Positions 1 through 7,955 of a DNA stretch of 64,000 bases are shown here, in pieces (position 1 is the first letter of the stretch; every line of letters begins with the position of its first letter). Location of the stretch: assembly GCF_030294945.1 (NCBI RefSeq), contig NZ_AP018448.1, forward strand, positions 3,410,001 through 3,474,000, in the 5' to 3' direction. The stretch is from Streptomyces graminofaciens (GTDB taxonomy: Bacteria > Actinomycetota > Actinomycetes > Streptomycetales > Streptomycetaceae). Below the pieces are notes generated by a model, which did no database searches, had not been told where the DNA came from, and worked only from the letters and a program-made list of their open reading frames with translations. The position numbers and the translations under genes were made by a program.

Positions 1-958
1 GACCGTCAACCGTCTGCGTCCCCGCCGCTCGTGTCTCGCGGTACCGGGAAGCAACCCCCGCTTCCTGGAGAAGGCGCAGGGCCTCCCGGCGGACCAGGTC
101 TTCCTCGACCTGGAGGACGCGTGCGCGCCGCTCGCCAAGCCCGAGGCGCGGCACACCATCGTCAAGTTCCTCAACGAGGGCGACTGGACGGGCAAGACGC
201 GGGTCGTGCGCGTCAACGACTGGACGACCGAGTGGACGTACCGCGACGTCGTGACGGTGGTCGAGGGAGCCGGCCAGAACCTCGACTGCATCATGCTGCC
301 GAAGGTGCAGACCGCGCAGCAGGTCGTCGCCCTCGACCTCCTGCTGACCCAGATCGAGAAGACGATGGGCTTCGAGGTCGGCAAGATCGGCATCGAGGCG
401 CAGATCGAGAACGCGCAGGGTCTGAACAACGTCAACGAGATCGCGACGGCGTCCCAGCGCGTCGAGACGATCATCTTCGGACCGGCCGACTTCATGGCGT
501 CGATCAACATGAAGTCGCTGGTCGTGGGCGAGCAGCCGCCCGGCTACCCGGCGGACGCCTACCACTACATCCTGATGAAGATCCTGATGGCCGCCCGTGC
601 CAACAACCTCCAGGCGATCGACGGCCCCTACCTGCAGATCCGCAACATCGACGGCTATCGCGAGGTCGCGCAGCGTGCCGCCGCGCTCGGCTTCGACGGC
701 AAGTGGGTGCTGCACCCGGGCCAGGTCGAGGCGTCCAACGAGATCTTCTCGCCCTCCCAGGAGGACTACGACCACGCCGAGCTGATCCTGGACGCGTACG
801 ACTACTACACGTCCGAGGCGGGCGGCAGGAAGGGCTCGGCGATGCTCGGCGACGAGATGATCGACGAGGCCAGCCGCAAGATGGCCCTGGTCATCTCCGG
901 CAAGGGACGCGCCGCCGGCATGCAGCGCACGTCGAAGTTCGAGATCCCGGAGGCCTGA
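1..958 (+). CDS. mcl: HpcH/HpaI-family CoA-ester lyase (malyl/beta-methylmalyl-CoA lyase type), 5'-truncated
   Basis: The reading frame is open from base 2 and runs off the left edge, so the true start is outside the window; about 318 residues are visible. Near the left edge the frame reads SCLAVPGSNPRFLEKA, and then VFLDLEDACAP, the usual N-terminal and acidic metal-binding region of HpcH/HpaI citrate-lyase-beta-like proteins. A second acidic segment (IGIEAQIENAQG) and WVLHPGQVE near the C-terminus fit the family. Such enzymes cleave or form malyl-CoA and beta-methylmalyl-CoA. The next two genes are a MaoC hydratase and an acyl-CoA dehydrogenase, which identifies the set as the ethylmalonyl-CoA pathway of acetyl-CoA assimilation. 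The stop is 5 bases before the next ATG, so the genes are surely co-transcribed. Whether the enzyme is a lyase or a malyl-CoA thioesterase cannot be told from sequence alone. Confidence 0.9.
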   Translation, partial: TVNRLRPRRSCLAVPGSNPRFLEKAQGLPADQVFLDLEDACAPLAKPEARHTIVKFLNEGDWTGKTRVVRVNDWTTEWTYRDVVTVVEGAGQNLDCIMLPKVQTAQQVVALDLLLTQIEKTMGFEVGKIGIEAQIENAQGLNNVNEIATASQRVETIIFGPADFMASINMKSLVVGEQPPGYPADAYHYILMKILMAARANNLQAIDGPYLQIRNIDGYREVAQRAAALGFDGKWVLHPGQVEASNEIFSPSQEDYDHAELILDAYDYYTSEAGGRKGSAMLGDEMIDEASRKMALVISGKGRAAGMQRTSKFEIPEA

Positions 959-963
959 GCGCG

Positions 964-1476
964 ATGCAGTTCGGACGCACCTACGAGGAGTTCGAGGTCG
1001 GGGCGGTCTACAAGCACTGGCCCGGGAAGACGGTCACGGAGTACGACGACCACCTCTTCTGTCTCCTCACCATGAACCACCACCCGCTCCACATGGACAC
1101 CAACTACGCGGAGAAGACGACCGACTTCGGCAAGAACGTCGTCGTGGGGAACTACATCTACTCGCTGCTGCTCGGCATGTCCGTCCCGGACATCTCGGGC
1201 AAGGCCATCGCCAACCTGGAGATCGAGTCGCTGAAGCACGTGGCGCCGACCTTCCACGGCGACACGATCTACGGCGAGACGACCGTGCTCGACAAGTGGC
1301 CGTCGAAGTCGAAGAACGACCGCGGGATCGTGTACGTGGAGACCAAGGGCTACAAGCAGGACGGCACGCTGGTGTGCGTGTTCCGCCGCAAGGTGATGGT
1401 GCCGACCGAGACGTACATCAAGGAGCGCGGCGGCGAGCAGCCCGGCCGCCCCCAGCTCAAGGAGCAGGAGAAGTAG
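964..1476 (+). CDS. mch: MaoC-family dehydratase (mesaconyl-CoA hydratase type)
   Basis: 170 residues, a single hot-dog fold MaoC domain. MQFGRTYEEFEVGAVYKH at the N-terminus, MNHHPLHMDTNYAE and GNYIYSLLLGMSV are family hallmarks, carrying the Asp/His region that binds and hydrates enoyl-CoA. ATG 964 was chosen because it lies 5 bases after the lyase stop; upstream sequence in this frame is a shadow of the lyase gene. Sitting between a malyl-CoA-type lyase and an acyl-CoA dehydrogenase, it most likely interconverts mesaconyl-CoA and beta-methylmalyl-CoA in the ethylmalonyl-CoA pathway. The C-terminal tail (ERGGEQPGRPQLKEQEK) is charged and probably disordered. The stop is 2 bases before the next ATG. 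Confidence 0.88.
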   Translation: MQFGRTYEEFEVGAVYKHWPGKTVTEYDDHLFCLLTMNHHPLHMDTNYAEKTTDFGKNVVVGNYIYSLLLGMSVPDISGKAIANLEIESLKHVAPTFHGDTIYGETTVLDKWPSKSKNDRGIVYVETKGYKQDGTLVCVFRRKVMVPTETYIKERGGEQPGRPQLKEQEK

Positions 1477-1478
1477 CC

Positions 1479-2684
1479 ATGGCGCGACTCGCCCAGACCC
1501 ACGGACTGACCGACGTCCAGCAGGAGATCCTGTCGACGGTCCGCGACTTCGTGGACAAGGAGATCATCCCGGTCGCGACGGAGCTGGAGCACCGCGACGA
1601 GTACCCGCAGCAGATCGTCGACGGTCTGAAGGAGCTGGGGCTCTTCGGTCTGATGATCCCCGAGGAGTACGGCGGTCTGGGCGAGTCCCTGCTCACGTAC
1701 GCGCTGTGCGTGGAGGAGATCGCCCGGGGCTGGATGTCGGTGTCCGGGATCATCAACACGCACTTCATCGTGGCGTACATGCTCAAGCAGCACGGCACCG
1801 AGGAGCAGAAGAACCACTTCCTGCCGAGGATGGCGGCCGGTGACGTCCGGGGCGCCTTCTCGATGTCGGAGCCGGGGCTCGGCTCCGATGTGTCGGCGAT
1901 CACATCGAAGGCGGTCAAGGACGGCGACGAGTACGTCCTGAACGGTCAGAAGATGTGGCTCACGAACGGCGGGACGTCAACGCTCGTCGCCGTACTCGTC
2001 CGAAGTGAGGAAGGACACCCGGAGGGGACCGCTCCGCACAAGTCGATGACGACCTTCTTGATCGAGAAGGAGCCCGGATTCGGAGAGGTCCTGCCCGGAC
2101 TCACCATTCCCGGGAAGATTGACAAGATGGGTTACAAGGGCGTAGACACGACCGAACTCATCATGGACGGACTACGCATTCCGGCCAATCGTGTACTCGG
2201 CGGCACCACCGGCCGAGGGTTTTACCAAATGATGGACGGTGTCGAGGTTGGACGCGTGAATGTGGCGGCCCGTGGCTGCGGTGTCGCACAGCGTGCATTC
2301 GAACTCGGCGTCCAGTACGCCCAGCAGCGGCACACTTTCGGCAAGCAGATCGCCCAGCACCAGGCGATCCAGTTCAAGCTGGCCGAGATGGCCACCAAGG
2401 TCGAGGCCGCTCATGCAATGATGGTGAACGCAGCACGCAAAAAGGACTCCGGAGAACGAAACGACCTCGAAGCAGGAATGGCGAAGTACCTCGCCTCCGA
2501 ATACTGCAAAGAAGTCGTCGAGGACGCCTTCCGGATCCACGGCGGTTACGGCTTCTCCAAGGAGTACGAGATCGAGCGCCTCTACCGCGAGGCGCCGATG
2601 CTGCTGATCGGCGAAGGTACCGCCGAAATCCAGAAAATGATCATCGGTCGCCGACTGCTCGAAGAGTATCGATTCCAGGGCTAG
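1479..2684 (+). CDS. mcd: Acyl-CoA dehydrogenase (methylsuccinyl-CoA dehydrogenase type)
   Basis: 401 residues, full length for the family. Motifs include FGLMIPEEYGGLGES, AFSMSEPGLGSDVSAI (FAD/substrate binding), KMWLTNGG, RHTFGKQIAQHQAIQ, and C-terminal IHGGYGFSKEYEIERLYREA with the region where the catalytic Glu usually lies. It starts 2 bases after the MaoC stop, so it is the third gene of the operon. In the ethylmalonyl-CoA pathway the matching step is oxidation of methylsuccinyl-CoA to mesaconyl-CoA; this role is inferred from context. Odd feature: from about 1980 to the end the gene uses many A- or T-ending codons (for example GCA CGC AAA AAG and CGA AAC GAC) whereas the first 500 bases and the flanking genes are strongly G/C-ending. 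That suggests a mosaic gene. Confidence 0.88.
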   Translation: MARLAQTHGLTDVQQEILSTVRDFVDKEIIPVATELEHRDEYPQQIVDGLKELGLFGLMIPEEYGGLGESLLTYALCVEEIARGWMSVSGIINTHFIVAYMLKQHGTEEQKNHFLPRMAAGDVRGAFSMSEPGLGSDVSAITSKAVKDGDEYVLNGQKMWLTNGGTSTLVAVLVRSEEGHPEGTAPHKSMTTFLIEKEPGFGEVLPGLTIPGKIDKMGYKGVDTTELIMDGLRIPANRVLGGTTGRGFYQMMDGVEVGRVNVAARGCGVAQRAFELGVQYAQQRHTFGKQIAQHQAIQFKLAEMATKVEAAHAMMVNAARKKDSGERNDLEAGMAKYLASEYCKEVVEDAFRIHGGYGFSKEYEIERLYREAPMLLIGEGTAEIQKMIIGRRLLEEYRFQG

Positions 2685-2863
2685 CCCAGGGTTGAATGTC
2701 TGGTTTGGGGTGTTTTCTTCGAGAAGAAGATCACACCCCGTCAGCACTCTTCGGCCGTCGACTCGGCTTCCTGGCTTGCCCAGTTGTGGCCCGCGACCGG
2801 TACGATCCCGGAAAGCCGCCGTCCCCAGTCACCGCGCGGCATCGTCCGCTACGAAGGTCATCC

Positions 2864-3511
2864 ATGCCCCACAGCCAAACCTCTGCACCTCGCGGCCGGG
2901 TCCGCCTCGCGCGCGGAGCATCGCCGTGGCTTCTCCCGACCGTCGCCACCGCAGCCCTCAGCCTCGCCCGTTCGCGCCGCTCCGGCGCCGCCCGGGCCGT
3001 GGCCGTACCCGCCACCGCGCTCGCGGCCGGCATGCTGTGGTTCTTCCGCGACCCCGAGCGTGAGATCGCCCAGGGCCGAGTCATCTCGCCCGCCGACGGT
3101 GTGGTGCAGAGCATCATGCCGTGGAAGGACGGCCGCACTCGCGTCGCGATCTTCATGAGCCCGCTGAACGTCCACGTGAACCGCGCGCCGCTCTCCGGTA
3201 CGGTCACGTCGGTGGAGCACATCCCCGGTGGGTTCGTCCCGGCGTTCAACAAGGAGAGCGAGAACAACGAGCGCGTCGTCTGGCACTTCGACACCGAACT
3301 CGGTGACATCGAGATGATCCAGATCGCCGGCGCCGTGGCTCGCCGCATCGTTCCGTACATCCCTGAGGGCACCAAGGTCGAGCAGGGTGACCGGATCGGC
3401 CTGATCCGCTTCGGCTCGCGCGTCGACATCTACCTCCCGGAGGGTGTCGAGGTCGACGTCGAGGTGGGGCAGAAGACCGTGGCTGGGGTGACTCGCATTG
3501 ACCGTGATTGA
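2864..3511 (+). CDS. psd: Phosphatidylserine decarboxylase (short, type II)
   Basis: 215 residues. After an N-terminal hydrophobic stretch (LPTVATAALSLA, then AVAVPATALAAGMLWFF) comes FRDPER, VISPADGVV, FMSPLNVHVNRAP and GGFVPAFNKES, all typical of the short bacterial decarboxylase. Near residues 184-187 it carries FGSR; the Gly-Ser bond is where family members self-cleave to make the pyruvoyl group. The enzyme makes phosphatidylethanolamine from phosphatidylserine at the membrane. ATG 2864 was chosen because the protein then begins like its relatives; the open frame further upstream is not family-like. It overlaps the synthase gene by 14 bases, so the two are translationally coupled and form a two-step lipid operon. 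Confidence 0.93.
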   Translation: MPHSQTSAPRGRVRLARGASPWLLPTVATAALSLARSRRSGAARAVAVPATALAAGMLWFFRDPEREIAQGRVISPADGVVQSIMPWKDGRTRVAIFMSPLNVHVNRAPLSGTVTSVEHIPGGFVPAFNKESENNERVVWHFDTELGDIEMIQIAGAVARRIVPYIPEGTKVEQGDRIGLIRFGSRVDIYLPEGVEVDVEVGQKTVAGVTRIDRD

Positions 3512-4355
3512 TCCTGATACACAGACCGGCTGGGTGCCGGAGGCCGACGAGGCGGACGACGACGCGGAGGAGATGCCGCTGTCACTGCGTCTGTCGATAG
3601 CGGACACCCTCACCCTCGGCAACGCCACGTGCGGCTTCATGGCGGTGTACTTCACCACCACGGGCATCCTGATCCCGCACCTCACCGGCAGCCAGGAGTC
3701 GGGCATGGCCCGGCACAGCGCGGCCACGGCCGTGATCCTGATGCTGTGCGCGGCGATCTTCGACCTGTTCGACGGCCTGGTGGCGCGCAAGCTGCGCTCC
3801 TCGCCGATGGGCGCGGAGCTGGACAACCTCTCCGACCTCATCAGCTTCGGCCTGGCTCCCGCGTACTTCGTCCTCGTCTACGGCATGGTCGCGGACGACG
3901 CTCACCAGCGGATGGCGGCACTGGGGGCCATCGTGGTGCTGCTGGCGGTGGTGCTGAGGCTCGCGAGATTCTCGTGCGTGACGGTGAAGGACGGCACGTT
4001 CCAGGGCATGCCGTCGCCGTTCGGCGCGCTGACCGTCGTCTCGATCGTGCTGCTTGAGCTGCCTTTCGTGGCGACCCTCCTTGCGATCCTCGGTACGGCG
4101 TGGCTGATGGTGAGCCGGGTCGAGTACCCGAAGCCGCGAGGGCCCCTCGCGGGAGCGATGCTCTCCTGGATCGTCCTCTCGATGGGTCTGCTGGCGGCCT
4201 GGGCCTTCGACGCCCCCGGCGGTCAGCTCCTCCTCCAGACGGGCTGCGCGCTGCAGCTCGTGATGGGCGCGGTGATCCCCCTCTTCGCCACGGCGCGGCG
4301 GGTGAACAACTTCCGCGGCAACCGGCGTGAGGCGCGGGCGGCGCAGTTGCCGTGA
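3498..4355 (+). CDS. pssA: CDP-diacylglycerol--serine O-phosphatidyltransferase
   Basis: 285 residues with an acidic N-terminal tail (residues 16-26 rich in D/E) and several membrane segments. The CDP-alcohol phosphatidyltransferase signature is present: D89, D92-G93, A96-R97, G105, D109 and D113, in the segment DLFDGLVARKL through LDNLSD. The enzyme transfers phosphatidyl from CDP-diacylglycerol to L-serine in the membrane, supplying the substrate of the decarboxylase encoded just upstream. The start is TTG 3498, with GTG 3504 as an equally possible alternative; both overlap the psd stop. A long perfect hairpin lies 20 bases after the stop. Confidence 0.93.
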   Translation: MTVIDPDTQTGWVPEADEADDDAEEMPLSLRLSIADTLTLGNATCGFMAVYFTTTGILIPHLTGSQESGMARHSAATAVILMLCAAIFDLFDGLVARKLRSSPMGAELDNLSDLISFGLAPAYFVLVYGMVADDAHQRMAALGAIVVLLAVVLRLARFSCVTVKDGTFQGMPSPFGALTVVSIVLLELPFVATLLAILGTAWLMVSRVEYPKPRGPLAGAMLSWIVLSMGLLAAWAFDAPGGQLLLQTGCALQLVMGAVIPLFATARRVNNFRGNRREARAAQLP

Positions 4356-4374
4356 CGCTCCGCTGATGGCGCGG

Positions 4375-4412
4375 CGTAGGGCCCCGGACCAGGTTTGGTT
4401 CGGGGCCCTACG
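4375..4412. terminator. Bidirectional hairpin terminator after pssA
   Basis: Perfect 12-bp inverted repeat (4375-4386 CGTAGGGCCCCG with 4401-4412 CGGGGCCCTACG). Its 14-base loop can itself pair (ACCA with TGGT). It lies between the convergent pssA and glycerate kinase genes, so it probably stops transcription from the left; there is no long T run, as is common in this GC-rich group. The spacer beyond it (4413-4604) shows a 12-bp direct duplication, ACCAAGAGACAG, near 4550-4573 and no gene. Confidence 0.75.
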
Positions 4413-4604
4413 CTTTGGGTGCGTGCGCCTTTCGCTGTGTGTGCGTGCTCGGCGTCGCTGCGGGCCTTCCCGGGGGCCTCAGCCCGCAGACCCCCGGCCT
4501 GTGCCCACCCACGGCCGACCCGGTCGGTCCATGGGTGAGAGTCGAAAGACCAAGAGACAGACCAAGAGACAGGGACGGCTCAGCCGGTCGGGGCCTGAGG
4601 ATGC

Positions 4605-5801
4605 TCAGGTCAGGAAGTCCCGTGCGATCCGTTCCGCCACGTCCTCCAGGATCGGGCCCGCCTCCGCGATGCACCTCGCCACGTCCGGCTCCTGATCGGT
4701 CAGGGGGTACACCCGGCGGATGCCGGCCCTTCCCAGGGCCTTCGGTGGCAGGGCGAGGCGTCCGCACACCGCGACGACCTCCTTGTCCGCCGCCCGGGCC
4801 GCCGCGGCGACGCCCGCAGGGGCCTTGCCGTGCAGGGTCTGTTCGTCCAGTGAGCCCTCGCCGGTGATCACCAGGGTCGCCTTCTCCAGGGCCGTGGCGA
4901 AGCCCAGGACGTCGAGCATCACCTCGATGCCGGGGCGGAAGCGCGCGCCGAGGATCAGGGCGCCGTAGCCGATGCCGCCCGCGGCCCCGGCGCCGGGAGC
5001 GAGCGCGTGCTCGGCCGCACGGGCCCCCACCACCTTCTCCAGGACGGTGGCGAAGTGCGCGAGCGCCGTGTCGAGGGTCGTGACGTCCTCCGCACTCGCT
5101 CCCTTCTGCGGGCCGTACACGGCGGGGGCGCCCTTGGGGCCGGTCAGCGGGTTGTCTACGTCGCTCGCCAGAACGAAGTCGATGGACGCGAGACGTGCGT
5201 CGAGGGCCGACAGGTCCGCCGTCACCAGGTCGCGCAGACCTCCGCCGCCGGGCCCCACCGGCTCGCCGAAGGCGTCCAGGAAGCGGGCGCCGAGCGCGGC
5301 GAGCATGCCGGCGCCGCCGTCGGTCGTCGCGCTGCCGCCCACGCCGAACACGATCGTCCGCGCACCCGCGTCCAGCGCGGCACGCAGCAGCTCCCCGGAG
5401 CCGTACGTCGACGCCGTGAGCGGGGCGAAGACCCCGGCGGGCAGTCGCTGCAACCCACTGGCCTCGGCCATCTCCACCACGGCCGTGTCGCCGCGCAGGG
5501 CGTACGCCGCCGTCACGGGCTCGCCGAGCGGCCCGGCGACTCGTACCTCACGTCGTTCGAAGCCGGCCGCGACCGCCGCGGCCACCGTGCCGTCGCCTCC
5601 GTCGGCCACCGGCAGCGCCTCGACCTCGAGAGCGGGCAGCACGCGGCGCAGCCCCGCCGTCACCCGTTCGGCGACCTGGACGGCCGTCAGCGATCCCTTG
5701 AACTTGTCCGCGGCGATCAGCACCCGCGGGGTCCCCCTGAGGTTTCCCGTAACCGTTCCGTCCACAGCAGCGTCCGCCACCTTTGCATTCCCCTCGCTCA
5801 T
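4605..5801 (-). CDS. Glycerate kinase (GckA/GlxK type I)
   Basis: About 398 residues. RVLIAADKFKGSLTA near the N-terminus is the conserved opening of type I glycerate kinases. Later blocks include LPVADGGDGT, VFGVGGSATTDGG, LASDVDNPLTGP, YGPQKGA and VITGEGSLDEQTLHGKAP, all hallmarks of the two-domain fold. It phosphorylates D-glycerate, linking glyoxylate or glycerate breakdown to glycolysis. ATG 5801 is annotated; GTG 5813 is in frame just upstream, and a GTG at the conserved VLIAADK, preceded by a G-rich stretch, would also make a family-length protein. It is divergent from the ADP-ribosylglycohydrolase gene and convergent with pssA. Confidence 0.88.
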   Translation of the reverse strand: MSEGNAKVADAAVDGTVTGNLRGTPRVLIAADKFKGSLTAVQVAERVTAGLRRVLPALEVEALPVADGGDGTVAAAVAAGFERREVRVAGPLGEPVTAAYALRGDTAVVEMAEASGLQRLPAGVFAPLTASTYGSGELLRAALDAGARTIVFGVGGSATTDGGAGMLAALGARFLDAFGEPVGPGGGGLRDLVTADLSALDARLASIDFVLASDVDNPLTGPKGAPAVYGPQKGASAEDVTTLDTALAHFATVLEKVVGARAAEHALAPGAGAAGGIGYGALILGARFRPGIEVMLDVLGFATALEKATLVITGEGSLDEQTLHGKAPAGVAAAARAADKEVVAVCGRLALPPKALGRAGIRRVYPLTDQEPDVARCIAEAGPILEDVAERIARDFLT

Positions 5802-5900
5802 CGGGCCTTGCACATGTCAAGGCAGTCGCGCCGCTGCGACCCTAACCGGACCCGGACGCATCCGTCATGCCCAGGAACGGTGCGTATCACCCGTCGAACA

Positions 5901-5912
5901 GAAAGCGCTTCC
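5901..5912. promoter_or_regulatory. Possible LacI-type operator in a divergent promoter region
   Basis: The 12-mer GAAAGCGCTTCC contains a perfect 8-bp palindrome AAGCGCTT and resembles LacI-family operators. It sits in the 182-bp gap between the divergent glycerate kinase and ADP-ribosylglycohydrolase genes. No LacI gene is nearby, so the assignment rests on the motif alone. Confidence 0.25.
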
Positions 5913-5983
5913 TAGACCGGATGGAAATCGTGGCTCCGCCGACCGACGCGCGTCCGTGGCCGGAATTGGGTAAACCTTCAGCC

Positions 5984-7081
5984 ATGATCCCTGTGGGCAC
6001 CGAACTCGCCGCTCTGGGCACCGAACTCGCCGACCGCGTGCTCGGGGGCTGGCTCGGCCGGATCGCGGGCAACATGCTCGGCAAACCGGTCGAGCAGGGC
6101 GACCGCTGGACGCGGGAGCGCATCGACCGCTATCTGCGGCGGGCGGACGCCCTGCCCCTCACCGACTACCTCCCGGAGCCCGTCGACGAGGCCGACGCCC
6201 TCGCCCTGCGCCCCGAGTGGCGCCAGTGCGTGCGCGGGCGTGTCCACGGCAGCTGCCGGGACGACGACGTCGACTACGCGATCCTGGGCCTCGACCTCCT
6301 GGAGACCCACGGCTTCGGCTTCAGCACCGAGCAGGTCGGCGATCTGTGGCTGCTGCGGCTGCCGTATCTGCAGACGTTCACGGCGGAGCGGGCCGCCTAT
6401 CGCAATCTCGCCAACGGTCTGAAACCGCCCCTGACCGCCACGTACGACAACCCGTACCAGGAGTGGATCGGTGCCCTCATCCGCGCCGACATCCACGGCT
6501 GGACCTCCCCGGGACTGCCCCGCCGCGCCGCCTCGCTGGCCCGTCGCGACGCCGTCCTGTCGCACACCGGCAACGGTGTGTACGGGGCTATGTGGGCCGC
6601 GGCCCTGATCGCGGCGGCGTTCACCGGAACGGGTGCGCGGGACGCCCTGGAGGAGGCGCTGGCCGTGATCCCGGCGAGCAGCCGGCTCGCTCGTACCGTG
6701 CGCCGGGTCATGTCCCTCCACGGCACCCGGATGAGCTGGGAGGACACGCTCACCACCGTGAGCGAGGAGACCTCCGGGCTGGGCTGGATCCACACGGTCC
6801 CGAACGCCGCCGTACTCACCGCCGGGCTCCTCTACGGCGACGGCGACTTCACCCGCACCATCGCGCTGACCGTCCGGGGAGGCCTGGACACCGACTCGAA
6901 CGGCGCGACCGCCGGTTCGGTGGCGGGGGTGCTGTGCGGGGCGTCCGCGATCCCGCCGCAGTGGACGCGGCCGCTGGAGGACACCGTACGGAGCGCCGTG
7001 TTCGGCTTCGACGGGGCGCGGATCAGCGCACTCGCCGAGCGGACGGTGCGCTTGGCGGAGGCCGGGGTCCAGGGCGGCTGA
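5984..7081 (+). CDS. ADP-ribosylglycohydrolase family protein
   Basis: 365 residues from ATG 5984. RVLGGWLGRIAGNMLGKPVE is the family's N-terminal helix. SCRDDDVDYAILGLDLLE holds the first acidic metal-ligand cluster, and VRGGLDTDSNGATAGSVAGVLCG holds the second (DTDSN), so both dinuclear Mg sites look intact. Members remove ADP-ribose from proteins or small molecules; here the substrate is unknown. The earlier in-frame ATG 5867 would add 39 residues without family similarity and was rejected. The Nudix gene follows 61 bases later on the same strand, and a sirtuin and a macro-domain protein lie within 15 kb. Confidence 0.85.
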   Translation: MIPVGTELAALGTELADRVLGGWLGRIAGNMLGKPVEQGDRWTRERIDRYLRRADALPLTDYLPEPVDEADALALRPEWRQCVRGRVHGSCRDDDVDYAILGLDLLETHGFGFSTEQVGDLWLLRLPYLQTFTAERAAYRNLANGLKPPLTATYDNPYQEWIGALIRADIHGWTSPGLPRRAASLARRDAVLSHTGNGVYGAMWAAALIAAAFTGTGARDALEEALAVIPASSRLARTVRRVMSLHGTRMSWEDTLTTVSEETSGLGWIHTVPNAAVLTAGLLYGDGDFTRTIALTVRGGLDTDSNGATAGSVAGVLCGASAIPPQWTRPLEDTVRSAVFGFDGARISALAERTVRLAEAGVQGG

Positions 7082-7142
7082 GTGCGCGGGTGGAGCCTTG
7101 TGGGTGACGACCGGCGTGGTCGCCGCTGATTACGCTTTCCGG

Positions 7143-7634
7143 ATGACCACTCAAGACTTCGCCACGTACCTCGCGAGCCTGCCCCGTGTGCTGGCCGGTG
7201 CCGCCGCGATCTTCCGGGACGCCGAGGGCCGGGTCCTGCTCGTCGAGCCCAACTACCGCGAGGGCTGGGCGCTGCCGGGCGGCACGATCGAGTCCGACGA
7301 CGGGGAGACGCCGAGGCAGGGCGCGCGGCGCGAGACGGCCGAGGAGATCGGGCTGGACGTGGAGCTCGGGCGGCTGCTCGCCGTGGACTGGGTGCAGTGG
7401 CCCGGGCGGCAGCCGCTCGTGGCGTACGTCTACGACGGCGGGGTGCTCGGCGAGGACGACCTGATGCGGATCCGGCTCCAGGAGGAGGAACTCCTGTCGT
7501 GGCGGCTCGTCCCGCGGGACGGACTGGCCGGATATCTCCCGGGCCCGCTCGGCCGTCGCGTGCTCGCCGCGCTCGACGCGCTGGCCGACGGAACGGGGAC
7601 GGTGGAGTTGGAGAACGGCCACCGGGTGGGCTGA
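7143..7634 (+). CDS. Nudix hydrolase
   Basis: 163 residues. The Nudix box is recognisable around residues 41-66: GGTIESDDGE then RRETAEEIGLD. The catalytic REXXEE is intact, but two extra residues sit between the glycine pair and the first Glu compared with the textbook spacing. The enzyme should cleave a nucleoside diphosphate linked to another group; ADP-ribose or an NADH-like substrate would fit the neighbouring ADP-ribosylglycohydrolase, but this is inference. ATG 7143 starts a normal-length protein. The gene ends 321 bases before the kinase start. Confidence 0.85.
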   Translation: MTTQDFATYLASLPRVLAGAAAIFRDAEGRVLLVEPNYREGWALPGGTIESDDGETPRQGARRETAEEIGLDVELGRLLAVDWVQWPGRQPLVAYVYDGGVLGEDDLMRIRLQEEELLSWRLVPRDGLAGYLPGPLGRRVLAALDALADGTGTVELENGHRVG

Positions 7635-7955
7635 GCCGACCGCCGCTCACCAGGGCCGGACCGCTATAACGGTCGTACGAACGGTTACAGGAGTCAGCTG
7701 ACATATCGTCAACTCGCTTGTGCGGAAAGTGAGAAGAGTGCGCGATTCACGTTAATAGAACTTTAAAACGCTGGCTGAAATCGCTCCCCGTCTGTCAATC
7801 CAGCCTCTAGGGTGAACTTCAGACCCTGTCCGGGCGGTGCCGCCTTCCGCGCCTCGGAAGCGGTCGCCGGGAGCCGCCCGGACAAGCCGGCCTCCCTCTC
7901 CCCCCACTGCGGGCCGCTTCTCGCCCGTCAACACCCAGAACAGGCAGCTGAGGTC
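7635..7955. other. 321-bp spacer with AT-rich promoter-like region upstream of the kinase
   Basis: No gene seen. The part from about 7670 to 7790 is unusually AT-rich for this genome and contains a 10-bp palindrome GTCAGCTGAC (near 7693) and TTAATAGAACTTTAAAA (near 7752), which could hold a -10 region. The last 150 bases are GC-rich and probably form a leader. The kinase ATG at 7956 follows GCAGCTGAGGTC, a usable ribosome binding site. Confidence 0.4.
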
